Source: Eulemur rufifrons
Lineage: Eukaryota > Chordata > Mammalia > Primates > Lemuridae
Assembly: GCF_041146395.1 (NCBI RefSeq)
Contig: NC_090986.1
Span: 39,592,001 to 39,656,000, forward strand
DNA length: 64,000 nt
Direction of reading: 5' to 3'
Position numbers and translations under genes: made by a program. The notes under the pieces were generated by a model. It did not search any database. It saw only the letters and a program-made list of their open reading frames with translations, and was not told the origin of the DNA. Shown in pieces: positions 1 to 13,370 of this stretch; position 1 is the first letter of the stretch; the number at the start of each line of letters is the position of its first letter.

Positions 1-3000
1 GGGGTGGGGGGAAGTTCATAATCGACAAATTACAAACATAAGGCATACATATGATTTCAAATAATGTGATGCAAAAAGGAAAGATCTGACATGTGTTTGG
101 TTTTTCTTTTCTATTTTTCCCCCTTTAAGAATGTTCACATGCTTGCTGAGTCATGTGATTTTCTGTCTTGCAGACATCGGGCTGAATACATCATGATATT
201 GTAATGCATGTTGTGTCTCTCAAAGCTATGTTTCTGTAAAATTCAATCCCTGTTTAAACAAAAATGACCTTCTTTCCGTATTAAAATTAGGATAACAAAA
301 TGCTTATAGAGTATTATGGCCACCAGCATTTCCCATGTCTGTAAGAAAGGAACTTTAGCAAGAATTGACCCTTCTTCAAAAGCCCCACACTAGCCAAGGA
401 AAGGCTATTTGTATGGAGACCACAATGAGAAGACATGTGGTTGAATTGATTCCTTGGTAAATGGAGGAGAGGAATCTGTCAACTGCTCGAGCTCTATTCC
501 AGACAGCCAGTGAATGAGGACTCACCCAGAAGAGCAGTGCATTTCTTGGCTCACAAAATCTGCCAGAAACAGTTCCTGCTGTGGAGCACTAGAAAAAGAG
601 AAAATTTTGAATGTCACTGGCTTCCCTCCATCGTTCTTTACTCAGCATAACAGCAATTTTCAATAAATTCTTCATTGTCTAACAGTCTTCTTCCATCTGA
701 TGCCTAGAAATGGGATTCCATCTAATTCATATTGCTGTGTTAAAATTTAAAGATAGCATAAAATCTTATTATATAATCAAAAATTAAGCTATTGAATGTA
801 AAGGAATGCATTAATAAAAACATAAACCAATTTTTTAAAATGTAAAGAAAAAATTTCAACATACCCCAATGTATGTGCATGTGTACAAGATATTGAGTGT
901 GCCTGATGAAAATAATATGATATAGGATATACCTAAATTTAGTTAGTTTTAAACTCTCAGTCACAAATAAAAAAGTCTAGTAGTCTAGCAACATAGTCTT
1001 AAAGAAAGGAAAGATAGAAGCAAGCCAGTTTAGGAGCTGATTAAGTATTCAGCAGAGAATTTTCTGTGGCTCAGTCAAAAAGCTCTGTCAGTGCATTTAA
1101 CTCTCTGGACAAAAGGTTGTTGAAATCACACAAAAGATCTTCCCAATTCAAATGCTGCAGATGAAATGATATTCACACAGAAGCATGCCAGATCTTCAAA
1201 GCTTCATAAAGGCCTCATCTATGCATTTTATGACTTGAACTTGCAAGCATAGTAAGAAACTGATATAAAACAAGCATAAAGAAATCTCTTTAAGAATGGA
1301 ATTCCTATTTTTACTTTACAAATTTATTTCAAGGCGCACATTCAGGAAGAAGGCGAACGCTAGGTCAGACACAAAGAAGAGATGTGAGCAGGTTATTCTT
1401 CCCCAATGTAAAAATAGCATCATTTGTATGAGGCCTAAAAAGCCTCATTATGTGAAAAGTGGGCAAACACTTTTGTAGTAGGACATTTGTAAAAAGAGAC
1501 TGGCAGTTTAGTGGAATGGTCTGAAAACTTGCATTCAAAGCAGCCACATATTCAAATCTGGATAAGGCTGAGAAGAAAGCAAAATGACTCCATGTGTCTA
1601 ATGGCTCTTTGATAAAACTTCTTTACTTTCATGGGCCCATGGGTACAATGGCTTCAATCAGTATGAAGAGTAGAGAAAAAGAAAAGCAGTAGGCCAGTTT
1701 GCCTCCTCATAGTAGGTGGGATTCCGTGGTCTTCTTGTTGTGATTCTGTGCTCAAACCATAGTAGAATCATAGAAGACTCCACTTAGAAAGAGCTTGGTG
1801 ACATTTAAGGGAGAGGTTTTCAAACTCTGTTCTACACACTTCTCAGCTCCACAGGGAGGAGAGGGGTAAAGTGAGAGGAAAGGCAGAGAAGCAGAATCTC
1901 GGCCTGGCTTCTGGACCAGACCATCAAGAAGTTAACAAATTCCCCAATATTTTAGAGGGGAAAATAGAGACTTTGAGAAGCTACTTTCCCAAAATCATAA
2001 AGCTAGGTAGAGGCAGAACGAATGCCTGGACTTGGGTCCTTTGTCCAAGCTCTTCCCAGTGAAGACTCTGTGTGATGAAGAGGCCACTTCCATTGAAAGG
2101 CATTAGGACTTAGGAAGCCACAGGCATTAAGACTCCAATGAGGACATCTTATCCATCCACCAGCCAGCACAGACATCCTGTCAGCAGTGTTCATGATGGA
2201 TGGTCCCTCGGTCTCCACGAGAGTATTTCCGGAGACAGGAAGACCACTTCCTCTTGAAACAGCATATTCTTCTAGAGTGGGGGTGCCTTGAATCTAAAAG
2301 CATTTTCAGATATCGGAAAAAGCTCTAGTACTTGGAACTCTTCTCCTTTAGTCTGAAATCTCATTGTATGGACCAGGCAAAAAGATACACAACATAAAAC
2401 CATCACAAATGTCATTCTTCAGTATTTATATTTAACACATTTAGGCAGAGTCTTCTGTACTCCATGAAGTTTAACATAATAGTTAGGAATGCCTTCTGTT
2501 GCTGGTCACCGAAAACACAACCAACAGTGGTGTAAACCATAAATACAATTATTTGATTTTTTTTAATTAAGTGATCTGGAGACAGTACCAAGATGGGGTC
2601 AGTGGCTCCGTGAGGCCTTTAAACTGGCTCCTTGGCCCCTTTGCTCTGCCATTGTCAGGTTGTCAGCAATGTCTCCTCTCATCTCGTTAGTAATACCGTG
2701 TCCTGTCTAAAGGACAACAGGTTTGCAAAACCTCTTGGGAGAGCCCAAGAGGAAGAATTTTTCCAAGTATTTCAAATACTGTCCAGGTGAAAGGGTACTC
2801 TGACTTACAAAATTAAATGCTGAGTTCCCTTGGTAGATATAGCCCTATAGAAGAAATAAAATAATCCAGCTAGACTGCTCAATGACAGTGGTCCTGTGTT
2901 GGATCATTCGGCTCACCTTTCACTCTGATTTTAAATAATACATCCTTCCATGAAGAATGTCCTCAAGTGAAAGAAGGCAATTAGTAGTTCAGAAGACTGT

Positions 3001-3059
3001 GTATTCCAATGTGGTAAAAATAAATAAAACAGCAGCTTTGAAACTACAAAGAGCTCAGT
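1..3059. other. Intergenic, no gene recognised
   Basis: No open frame here exceeds about 75 codons and none shows a recognisable domain. The DNA is moderately AT-rich without obvious young repeats. I see no splice-site-flanked coding segment, RNA gene or CpG cluster. By synteny with human 13q22 this would lie in the SLAIN1-EDNRB gap, which is inference. Confidence 0.5.
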
Positions 3060-3190
3060 TCATATCAGGCCTCTGCTATTTGTGAGCTGTGTGAACACGG
3101 TGGTTTATTCAACATTTTTGAACTTCAATTTCTTCTTCAACAAAATGGGGACATTCATGAATGAGTAAGGGAAACTATATAGTGATTCAA
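3060..3190 (+). repeat. MIR-like SINE fragment
   Basis: A weak match to the MIR core and 3' half: a segment resembling 'gtgagctgtgtgaac', then 'caatttcttcttcaacaaaatgggga', the degenerate form of the MIR stretch normally reading 'tttcctcatctgtaaaatgggga'. It is heavily diverged, as expected for an ancient SINE. Confidence 0.45.
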
Positions 3191-3257
3191 GCAGAGGAAG
3201 AATTTACTAAATGGTTTAGGAGGAAGGAAGGAGTAAGTATGTATTTTTCCTTTTTTA

Positions 3258-3415
3258 TTTTTATTTTTTTGAGACTCTCACTCTATCGCCTGGGGTAGAA
3301 TATAGTGGTGTCATGATAGCTCACTGCAACCTCAAACTCCTAGGCTCAAACGATCCTCCTGCCTCAGTCTCCCAAAGTGCTGGGATTACAGGCATGAGCC
3401 ATGGCACCAAGCCTA
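3258..3415 (-). repeat. Alu-like element with internal deletion or monomer
   Basis: Read on the minus strand this begins like the Alu left end (GGC-rich start, 'TGTAATCCCAGCACTTTGGG') and jumps almost directly to the 'AGGATCGTTTGAGCCTAGG' and 'GTGAGCTATCATGACACC' region, ending in an A-rich tail seen as T-rich DNA at 3250-3270. At about 155 bp it is half the dimer length, so it is either a monomeric 7SL-derived SINE or an Alu with an internal deletion. Confidence 0.75.
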
Positions 3416-5074
3416 TTTTTCCATTATTAATTGATATTCTGACTTTTAACTGAGTGCCATGTGAAGTTAATATTAAGCCATTAAAAATCACCTCTGAAAT
3501 TGGGCAAATTTTGGTTTGGGGTCTAAGGCCTTGCATTAAGCTCCAATATTCCAATCAATAAACTACCAGTGCATTCTCTGCTCAAGCAGCCAAAAGCATC
3601 TCAAATAACAGCTTCAGACTTAAAATTCTGGGCATCACATCCAATAGCTTTAGCAAGTGCTTCATGTTCTTGGGTCGAATGACATCAACAAGGTCCCTGC
3701 CTTCTAGCAGTTATCCTCTGAGATAGTCGGTACAGACAAACCCAAAAGAGGCAGGGAGACAGTAAAATAAAACCGAGATGCAAGGAGCCAGGCTACAACA
3801 TGATGTAAATTCAGGTAGAATATTTCTTTTCTCCCATGAGAGTCTTATTTTGCCTGCCAAAGGCAGGGTACAGATTAAGAATCTCATTGTCTTCCTGCAT
3901 CTTGTTACTTAGTATGGACACAGAAAAACAAACTCTTCTGAAAATCCCCGAATATCATCATGATTCAAGCATATGGGAGTTATTATTAAGTGTGACAGAG
4001 CACAAAATATTTTTTCTTTAAGTTAAAGAACTTCACCAGACATCATCCAGGTTAAAACAACATACCTTTTGATTGAAGCTACAAAGAGCATATTCTGTTT
4101 GCTACCCAGCTGGCAAGAGGCAGGTGCAGACTGCCCATCATTGGGAAGAATGGGAGGGAAAAGACATCATTGAGACTGCACCACTCCTGCAAACAGCTAT
4201 CAACCATAAGAATCAAAATTACTTACACAAAGGAGAGAATTCCAAAATGAAAATGACTTTTCGGCATGAATCCAATATTCTAATAGTGAAAGCATTTATC
4301 AAAGTAACATTTTTCTTCAAATGCTTTCTCTTCATGAGTGGAACAGTAACTGATGGCTTTGTGAAAAAAGAATGGAAGGATCTTTATAGGATCTAATGGC
4401 ACTATAATTCAGGTACTGCTTAGCCAACAAGAATTTTTGGTATTCAGGTATTTTATTTTTGTTCTGAACTTGAACAAACAATTCAAGTTCCTGTAATCCA
4501 TTCTTTTTGTAGTGTTAGCAGGTTAGATCTTCTCAGTTTTTTTTTTTTTTTTTTTTCCCTTGACAACTTGTTAACCAAGTATTCTGAGTATGAAGATGTC
4601 ACTGGCCCAAGCCATTTGTTCTCCCTGAATTCATTCCCTGGGAAAGCACACTATGATTTGCAGCTTGACACCATAGCTCTTCTGCTTCTGCCATGTTTCC
4701 CGAGTCCCTGCCAGAGAGCTGTCAATACTAAAGAGAGAGTATATACTGTGAACTGTATCGCAGGAGGATGCTGTTGTGAAACTAGCAGCACCACACTAAC
4801 CTCATGTGTAGAGAACACTGGCACCAATTGTTTCTACATCTCAGATGTTCGGCTCCAAGTACCACCCTCACCACAGCATCCGGGCTCTTAGCCCGGCAGT
4901 CAGCTGGTTGCTTCTTGAGGATCAAGATTAGGGCAGGGAGTTACTCTCCTGAGAACTTTAGGTGCACAATAAAGAGAGGAAAGCAAAGCCAAAAAGCTAA
5001 AAGCAAGGAGGAAATCAGGGTCCGATAAGCCTGAAGAGTTGTCAGATTGCGGGAGCCAGAAGTAGATATCAAAG
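3416..5074. other. Intergenic, no gene recognised
   Basis: Two open frames of 107 codons (4073-4396 and 4568-4891) lie here. Neither has a recognisable domain, signal peptide or useful composition, and I treat them as chance. A 20-base T run sits at 4537-4556, with no recognisable SINE attached to it. Confidence 0.5.
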
Positions 5075-5527
5075 GAAGTTTTTAACTGGCGCCCAAGGTC
5101 CTGACGGTTCTCCCCATCACTCCAGCCATTTCTTAGACCTCTTTGTCTTTCTCACCTCCAGGGCTTCAAATGTGGAACTCTCCCTGGCCAGATGTGCATG
5201 GGCTGTCATTCTCCCTCTGGAATATTCTCTCCCAGAGAGAGAGAACTTCCCTTCCCCTCATCAGCCACTTTGCCTAATCCATTTCAATGGATCCTTCAGA
5301 TACCAGTTTAAGTATCAGTTTCTCAAAGAGATTTTCACATATTTTACGTGTGCTCATCACTCTCTGTACTTATCTCAGGGTATGATTTATACCTGCCTTC
5401 CCTTCTAGACTGTGAGCTCCATGTGGCTGGGACTCTATCTGTTTTACTCAATAGTATATGCCCATCCTTTAACTCAGCACGTGGCACTTAGTAAATGCTG
5501 ATAACTATTTACTGAATGAATGAAACT
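5075..5527 (+). repeat. L2 LINE 3' end
   Basis: Recognisable L2 3'-end layout in the sense direction: pyrimidine-rich 'cctctttgtctttctcacc', then 'ctagactgtgagctccatg', then 'cttagtaaatgctgataac' and the terminal 'ttactgaatgaatgaa'. The L2 3' end characteristically closes with TGAATGAATGAA. It is old and strongly diverged. Open frames across it are not genes. Confidence 0.8.
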
Positions 5528-7050
5528 TGTAGGAACTCAGTGAAGTAATATATGTCAAGTACTTTAGATGAAGCTTGGCATATGAAATTCTCTCATCAAC
5601 TTTTTTGATATGTTTGTTATTAATAATTATGAGCTAGTACTAGGGGAGTGCTGTGCAGCAGGCTGGGAAAGCCACCAGTTCAGATTGCTTCAGAAGCTCC
5701 AGGAGGAATTTATTCAGAATAGAAGCAAACAGACTCTTTGATAATCTTGACCATATGCAAAATTGAATTGAGAGACATTTTTACAGAGCTGTTGGAGTCT
5801 AGAAGACTTAGGCTTACATTCAGAAAACTAAGAAAACATTTTTAAAAACCCAGTCTTAGCTCCTGGAACAGTGAAAATACATAAAATGAAAGAAATATAA
5901 TTCTTGTATATTTTTATATGGCTTAGAAATGAACATGATCACGTTTTTAAAAACCACTAAATAAAAAGTCAACCAAAGACTGTACTATAACCATATTGTG
6001 ACATTCAATGAGGATTGGAGAAAAGAGACTAACAGACTAAAATCATAACTCATCGTCACCAAATCAATCAAGTATAAAATTGAAGAATAAGATCAGAATA
6101 AGAATAAGTATATGCACATTATTTTGAAAATGGATACAAATACTAGAATAAACTGTTAAAAGTTGAGCAGAGCAGTAAATGGGGAGCAGACAGTTCTTTT
6201 GTGAGGACTATTAGTAGTAATAATTAGCATGCTTTATTTTGACAAAAATAAAAATTAATTTTATGTAAACTTAAAAAGATTTAAACTCACTTTATTGAAA
6301 CATTTAAGTAAAAAAGTCGTAACATCTATTTATTATCTTATAGATCAAGATTTAAGGAAATAGCACATAAGACAGAATTTGTATTTAATTCACTGATCGA
6401 AGCCATTTCAATTATGGCTGAATTTGACCAGAGTTCTGGGTGACTGACAGAAATCCATATTTCATCAAAGTAACATCAGGCCAAAGGCCATGATGTTTTT
6501 AGTGATCACATGTTATAAATCAGCTTTTGTTAAAATGAAGACTTATGTAATAGACATTTGTCACACTTTGTAGTCGTCCAATGTTTTGAATGCCTTACTA
6601 TGTTGAGGAATTTCCCACATTATGGGGACTTTGTTCCCAAGGGAGCAGCCAGATACTCACTTTTCTTGCCTTCCTGTAGCTGGGGTCCAAGCGTGTGACT
6701 TGGGATTTGCCAACTTTCACAAGATGGCGATTCAGGAAAAAGCAGTATGAGGGTACAGACACTACATTGTGCAGAAAGACTGTTTCTAGACAGGTGATAG
6801 TGAGGAAGGTGAGGTCAGGCCTCTAGGACCAGAACCAGGTACCATGATGAGCTTTACCCAGTGGCAGGTACACTGGGGTCTTGGAGGAATCCCCCCAAAG
6901 GTAGTTTGGATGCTGTCCTTTCCTACCTAGCCTCTAAGATCTCATCCTTCTGGAAAGCCTGTGAACTTCCTACTATCTTTTTATAAATTTCTAATCACTT
7001 AAATTAGATGAATATATTGCTTGCAATTAATGACTTTGACTCATACGGCC
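5528..7050. other. AT-rich intergenic DNA, nothing recognised
   Basis: No gene and no repeat family could be assigned with confidence. The stretch is AT-rich with short A and T runs and no long open frame. Confidence 0.45.
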
Positions 7051-7059
7051 TTTATTGGT

Positions 7060-8670
7060 AGCTTCTTTTAACATTTTATTATAATAAATTTTAACATACA
7101 GAAAAATATACAGATTATGATGTTCTCACATGCCTCTATCTGTCAAGCTCCAAATTCAACTCATGACCAATCCTGCCCTACCCATATTTCCATCCATCCT
7201 CCCATGTGATCATATCATATATATCATGCATATATATTTTTGTATATATCTCTAATAGATGAGGATTCACTTTTTGGTATAAGCACAATACTGTTAGCAC
7301 ACCCCCCAAAAGTAATAATAGTGTCTTAATATAATCAAATATCCAACTAGTATTTGAATTTATCATGATTTTTGTGGGGTTATTCTTTTTATTTTCTTTT
7401 TAAAACAAGATACAAATGTCCATCCATGGCAGTTCGTTGATATGTATTATAAATCTCACTTAATCTATAAGGTCATCCTCTGTCTCTTTTTATTTTCTTG
7501 CAATTTAAGTTGAAAACACTGTTTGTCATGGAGAATTTCTCAAAGTCTGGATTTTACTGATTGCATCCCTATGATGTAGTTTAATGTGTTCCTCTATCTT
7601 CTCCAATCTCTATAAATAGGTAGATGCTTTGCAGATTAATTAATCTTAATTAATTTTTAATAGCAAAACTGCTTCCTGGGTCATATTATATTCTTCCATC
7701 AGGAGGCTCATAATTTCTGATTGTCTTCTTTTTGTGTGTTATCAGCTGTTAATGACCAATGCCTAGATCCAGTAGTTCCTTAGTGTTTACAAAATGCTGA
7801 CCTTCATTTTTTATCACTCTTTCTTTGTATGGTGGCTGGAATGCCCCTATAAAGAGAAACTTTCTCTTATATACTATTTGGTTACAGCTCTTATAAGAAA
7901 GGCAAAATAAATGCTTGATCATTTCCCTTTATTTTCCAGTTTGCCAGTAATGAATTGGTTCCCTAGTATCTTTTAATGGTGACCAATTAAGAATTTAAAT
8001 TTTAGCATTAATATGAACACATGGATTTAAACATTTTGATGTGTTTCAGACAATTGTATTCATCATTCATACTGATATTCAAATTGTACCTTTTTTGACC
8101 AATGAGAGTCTATTCAAGTTGGCTTGTGAGTACTTTTAACATAGATTTTGTTTTTATCTCTGATGGCTATTACTTTCTGTAGTAGTTTTTCCTTCATGTC
8201 ATGTCACCAACAAATTGAGGTGGCCTTGCCTCTTACTTTCACTTCTAATTGCTTTCATTTTTCTAATTTTCTTGGCTAATAACACCAACACAATGTTAAA
8301 TAATAATCGACATAGTGGGTAACCTTGTTCTATTCCCAACTTTACTGGGAAAGTCTCTTATGTTTCCCTACTAAGTAACAGGTTGGCTCTTGGTCTAAAG
8401 CATATGCTTTACCATTTTAAGGAAATAGCCATCCATTCCTAATAATATTTTACTAAGTGTTTTCAACACAAAAATGGATTTTCTCAAATTTGGCAGCTTA
8501 TTTTCAGTCACTGGTATCTACAGTGAGAATCCTGAGTTGTATATTTCAACTTTATTAGAGAAATGTTCTTGGTTTGCCTTTTCTGCATGTTTAATTAGTT
8601 CTGACTATAAAAAAAATTTCCTCCCTCTACATTACCTAACACACTGTATAGAAAGATGAATTCTATGATG
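7060..8670 (-). mobile_element. Ancient L1 (L1ME/L1M-type), 3' UTR plus part of ORF2
   Basis: The left part (to about 8145) resembles the reverse complement of an old L1M/L1ME 3' UTR, including 'tggctggaatgcccctataaagagaaactttctc' type sequence near 7835. The right part (8150-8665) resembles the reverse complement of L1 ORF2, with the 'gggtaaccttgttctattcc' and 'ttttcaacacaaaaatggatttt' landmarks. The left-to-right order, 3' UTR then ORF2, fits a single minus-strand element with internal deletions. No coding capacity survives. Confidence 0.6.
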
Positions 8671-8697
8671 TCATTTATTTATTTTAAAAATCACATT

Positions 8698-9008
<311 letters not shown>

Positions 9009-9149
9009 CTCCATGATCATCTTTACTGATCAACAACAGTTCTGGGTCAGCTAGCTTCCAAGATTCCGATCCTGCCATTCATCAGGTGTCTAGCCGATCT
9101 CAACTGATTATTTGGTTTACATAAGCAATTATCACACATGAAAGCAAAC

Positions 9150-9500
9150 ACCTTTTTTCCTTTTTTTTTTTTTTTTGCTTTCCCCCCACTTTTTTTTTTG
9201 GTTTGAGATAGAGTCTCACTCTGTCACCCCAGCTAGAGTGCAGTCAAGTGGTCATATCGCACTGCAACCTAAAACTCCTAGGCTCAAGCAATCCTCCTGC
9301 CTCCTCAGTCTCTCACGTACCTGGGACTACAGGCACTCACCACCATGCCCCAGCTAATTTTTTCTATTTTTAGTGGAGGGTCTCACTCTTGTTCAGGCTG
9401 GTCTCGAACTCTTGGCCTCAAGCGATTCTCCTGCCTCGGCCTCCCAGAGATTACAGGCATCATGATGCCTAAGATTACAGGCATCATGTCATGCCCAGTC
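9150..9500 (-). repeat. Full-length dimeric Alu with duplicated left end
   Basis: Reverse-complement Alu with a long T-rich tail at 9151-9200 that is interrupted by a C run. Both monomers are present ('gagtctcactctgtcaccc', 'ctcttggcctcaagcgattc'). At the Alu 5' end the segment 'gattacaggcatcatg' occurs twice, near 9450 and 9474, giving a short direct duplication inside the element. Confidence 0.88.
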
Positions 9501-12500
9501 CTCTCTTCTTTGACAAAGGCCAAGTTTTGAGGAAATATATTAGACTTGATCAGAAATTATCTTTTTAAAATCCAAGCGAACTATTAGAAAGGATTTAAAA
9601 ACAGATTTTGACCTATTTAAATATTGAAAGTTAGAAAATTACAGAAAGGAATTTGGAAGAAGATCTTATAAAGAAGAAATATAGAAACCAATAGAAAATA
9701 CACATGGACAATGAAAATAAAAGATATGGTAGCTTCAGTGAGATGTATCTGGATAGAGAATAATCATCCTGAGTTCAAATCATAATCTCCATTTACATTT
9801 TTGCACACAATAATATTTATTATGTCTAAAGGAAATCATCCTTTTTAAGTTACAATTAAGACTAGAGGATCATAATTTCACCACTGACTCCTCTATTTAG
9901 GTTAATATTATGTCCATGTAACTATACTTGGGCCTGTGGCTGTGTAGAAATGGCCAGTCCATTTTCTCAGAGTTAGTATTCAGCAAGTATTTGAAGATCA
10001 TTCAGGCTCTCTGTGTTTTGCCTTCTGAAACTACCTCACAGAGAATGTCAGTGCACACCCATTCCCAGAATCCAAACTTATAATTAAAAAGGCAAAGGAG
10101 ATGCTAAACAAATTCTCAAATCAAACTGAGAGGTTTCAGGCAATTATACAACAAGAGTTTTTCTTTGATTTGTACATCAGAAACCATTGTTCTACATTTC
10201 TAAAAACAGAATTTTCTGCCTTTTGGCACATTCAATCAAAATACTGAGGTGTTTGAATTTAGCTAGAGCCAGAGGCTTCTCTGATTTAGAAAACTGCCAC
10301 TTGATTATGCACGTTCATTTGTTTATCCTCACCTGATTCATTTAAATACTTGATTTATCTCTACCCACTTCCCTGAAGCAATGCAAGTTAGCTAGGTGAT
10401 TTTTTTAATTTGAGTAAAAAGAGAATGGGTTTGCCACGTGTCTCCCCTCGTTTCCATTTATGAGATGTGCTTGCTTAATAAAGTACAAATGCTGGGGGAG
10501 ATGACAGGTGCAAACCGTGGGGCAATTTGGCCAAATCTGAACTGCAAGGGGAAGGTGTGAAAAGGTGGATGAATGAATAAACTGGATGGGCAATTTGGGG
10601 TGAGTGCTTTGGGGACACCACCTGCTAAACACTGAAACCGATGGAAACATTGCTCGTGTGGCGAATGAAGGGTAACTACAGAGAAGAATTAAGAATTGTA
10701 GATGAGTCCACTGGACGGAGACAGTTAACACAGGGAATACACTGAAGTTACCAAAGTGAGGACAACTGTCTTGTTAGCACTTAATTAGGATGATAGGTAT
10801 ATCCCTGGTACCCTATCAGGCCTCTTTCTTACTTTTAAATTCTAAGAGTTGGGTTATTAGGCATGGTCTCTTTAATTACCTTTATATTCACTTGTCCAAT
10901 AAAACTGATAACAGTCATAGTGTCCTTCAGACTCAAAACATTAACTCTACCACTGGTGCAAATGAGTGTGAGGGGGAGGACCCCGTTCACCTCTAATAGG
11001 GCTTTTCAGCCAAGCCCCTGTCAACTCGACAGCCTGCTATTGCCGCAAGCCCTGATGATCGGTAACAGTTACATGAATGCTGGGGAGGAAGACTTTACTG
11101 TTTGCCTCTTGTGCCCATGCCTATTAGAAAGCCCAATCTCACCCAATCCATGTGTAAACTAAACGACTCAAGAGACATCTGGGAAAAGAATCTCTGTTCA
11201 GACCTGGGTTCAGTATCCAACATACAGTCTGCTCCGTCATATATCCCTTAAATCAAAGCCATCAATTCTTTTGGCAGTCAGCATTGTGGGGCTTCACTAG
11301 TTGCCACTTAAGTCTGGAATCCTAGATCCAGAAGGGATCTTATGGAATAATCTACTTTAAACCTCATCCTCCTCAAGTACTCAAGCAAGTACTGTCTCCC
11401 TGGATCCCATAAAATGGAAGACGATTTATGCTAAATAAAAACAAAGACTCCATGTATTTCTGCCAGGATTAGTGTCTGTAGTTTAACCTTGACTTGATTA
11501 TAGATCGGTTAGGAGTAATATAAAAAGCACGAAGCTCCCTATGAGATGCCATGGGTAATTAAAACGAAGACATAATTCCGACCTCAAGAAATTTACAATA
11601 GAATGACAGAGGCAAAGTAAGCACAGGAAGTTAGGCATAACCAGTTGTAAAAAGAACTTGCCACCCTCAGTGCTGAACTCACTTGCTGTATTGAGATGTC
11701 CCAGTGCATGTGTGTGGCCAGGTTGCTAGATTCAGCTTCTTTGCCCAGCTTCTGTTGACTGATGTCCCAGTTGGATGACCCGGCACGCTTATTCTTCAGG
11801 ATCAGTCCTGCCCCACCCTGCAGCCACACCTGGCACTGAAGAATTGTTGAGACAGAGGAAAAAAAAACCAAAAAAAAAAAAAAACCAAAAAAAAACGATG
11901 CCTTGGATCTGAGAAATTCCAGGCAAGGGATCAAAGAGGAGCTGAAACAGCAGAGGTTTTTACCTCTTATTATTTCCCCAGTGGAGAAGAATAAACAGCA
12001 CCTGTCACACCATTTCAATCTTCTATTTCAATCTTCTATTTTCATTTAATGTTATCCTAGTTCTTTTAAGGACCCCAAGACGTTCTCCCACTTCCAATAT
12101 TTTAATCATTTTTATATATTTCTTCTAAACTTTTAAAAGTCTTCCTCTCCACCGTAAATGTGAGACAGCACATTTTTTATAGCAGAAAAATAAAGTTCCA
12201 GCTCTTGTGTACCACAATTATAGTTCTTGATTGGTTGACTCATTGAGTTATATTATGTTTTTGTTAAAGCCCAAGAATAAGTGCCTACCTGTAAATGAAG
12301 GAAATAGCACATTCATCAATTAGGCTCCTGCCTACAATTCTGTGGGGAGATGGAGACTATCATTCTATCAGATCAAATAAGATGAATACCTTGTTTCCAA
12401 TAACCATTACAAAAAAAACAGGTTCCATATGCTTGGTTGGAAACCTAAAACTTCAGTTCAAACAAGTGTTAGCACGTCATTGAAGGTAAGTGTATTAGTA

Positions 12501-12829
12501 AGTTTTCCATGTTGAAGTCACTATAAAATATGTCACTAAAAGATCTTTCAGATCCTTAACTATGCTGTCTGATGTCTGTAGAGTGGCTATATTATCCATT
12601 AAACCTCTTTCTACTCTAAGTAATGTATATTTACTTTTATTTTAGAACACAAAGAATACCCCAGGATCTTCTTAGTCTACAAGTGGGAAATACAATGTAG
12701 AATCTGGGTATGCTAATTGATCTAAATTCTCAAGTTTTGGAACCCCTGGTTGCAGGGAGTGGTCTTCTGTTGGAATTCTGGTCTCGTATCGGCTATGAAA
12801 TTTCACTTGGAGTTAAGGGAGTGCTGGGA
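9501..12829. other. Intergenic, no gene recognised
   Basis: Several small open frames occur (largest 141 codons at 11593-12018 on the minus strand, crossing an A-rich tract) but none has a domain or plausible coding composition. An interrupted A-rich tract with CC spacers lies at 11859-11896. No young repeat is evident. Confidence 0.45.
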
Positions 12830-13365
12830 TGAGTATCCATCTTCAGGACAATTGTATAAGTCAGGGTCTCAAGGAGAAATAGATGTCACCACTCTCCTCC
12901 CAGATTGCTCAGGTGAAGAGACTTTAATAAAGGGAATATTTACAGAGCTGAGGGCAGGGTTAAAGGAATCAACAAGGGATGTCGGAGGCACTAGTTAGCA
13001 ACAAAAGGGAGTCTTTTATTAAATCTTTCATTAAAGAAGAAAAGGGAGGAAATAGTGTTATCAGAACACAAAGAAAACTGGACCCACAAAGGAGGGTCTG
13101 TGGGGCAAAGGCCGGATTTCAGCTACTGACAAAGATGTGGTACCAAAGCAGGGAGGCGGTGGAGATGAAATGCCCTGATTACCTTCCCTCCTGCCCTTTG
13201 ATCTCCTGCCAGGGTTTCTCATTGGCTGAACCCAGTCAGAACCTAGAATTAGGGATCCATCTCCTGGGCACAAAGGAGGGCAGAGAATAGAATAGATTAG
13301 GGGAAGGCAAAGAGAGAAGAACCAGCACCACTAGCAAGGACCAGCAAAACCCAAGAGAAGGCAAA
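12830..13365. repeat. Probable ancient interspersed repeat, family unassigned
   Basis: The phrase order ('gtcagggtctcaaggagaaat', 'actttaataaagggaatatt', 'tttgatctcctgccagggt', 'ctcattggctgaaccca') is one I recognise as recurring in mammalian genomes, so this is probably a repeat rather than a gene. I cannot name the family. Open frames at 12750-12998 and 12979-13290 fall inside it and are treated as chance. Confidence 0.4.
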
Positions 13366-13370
13366 AATTA

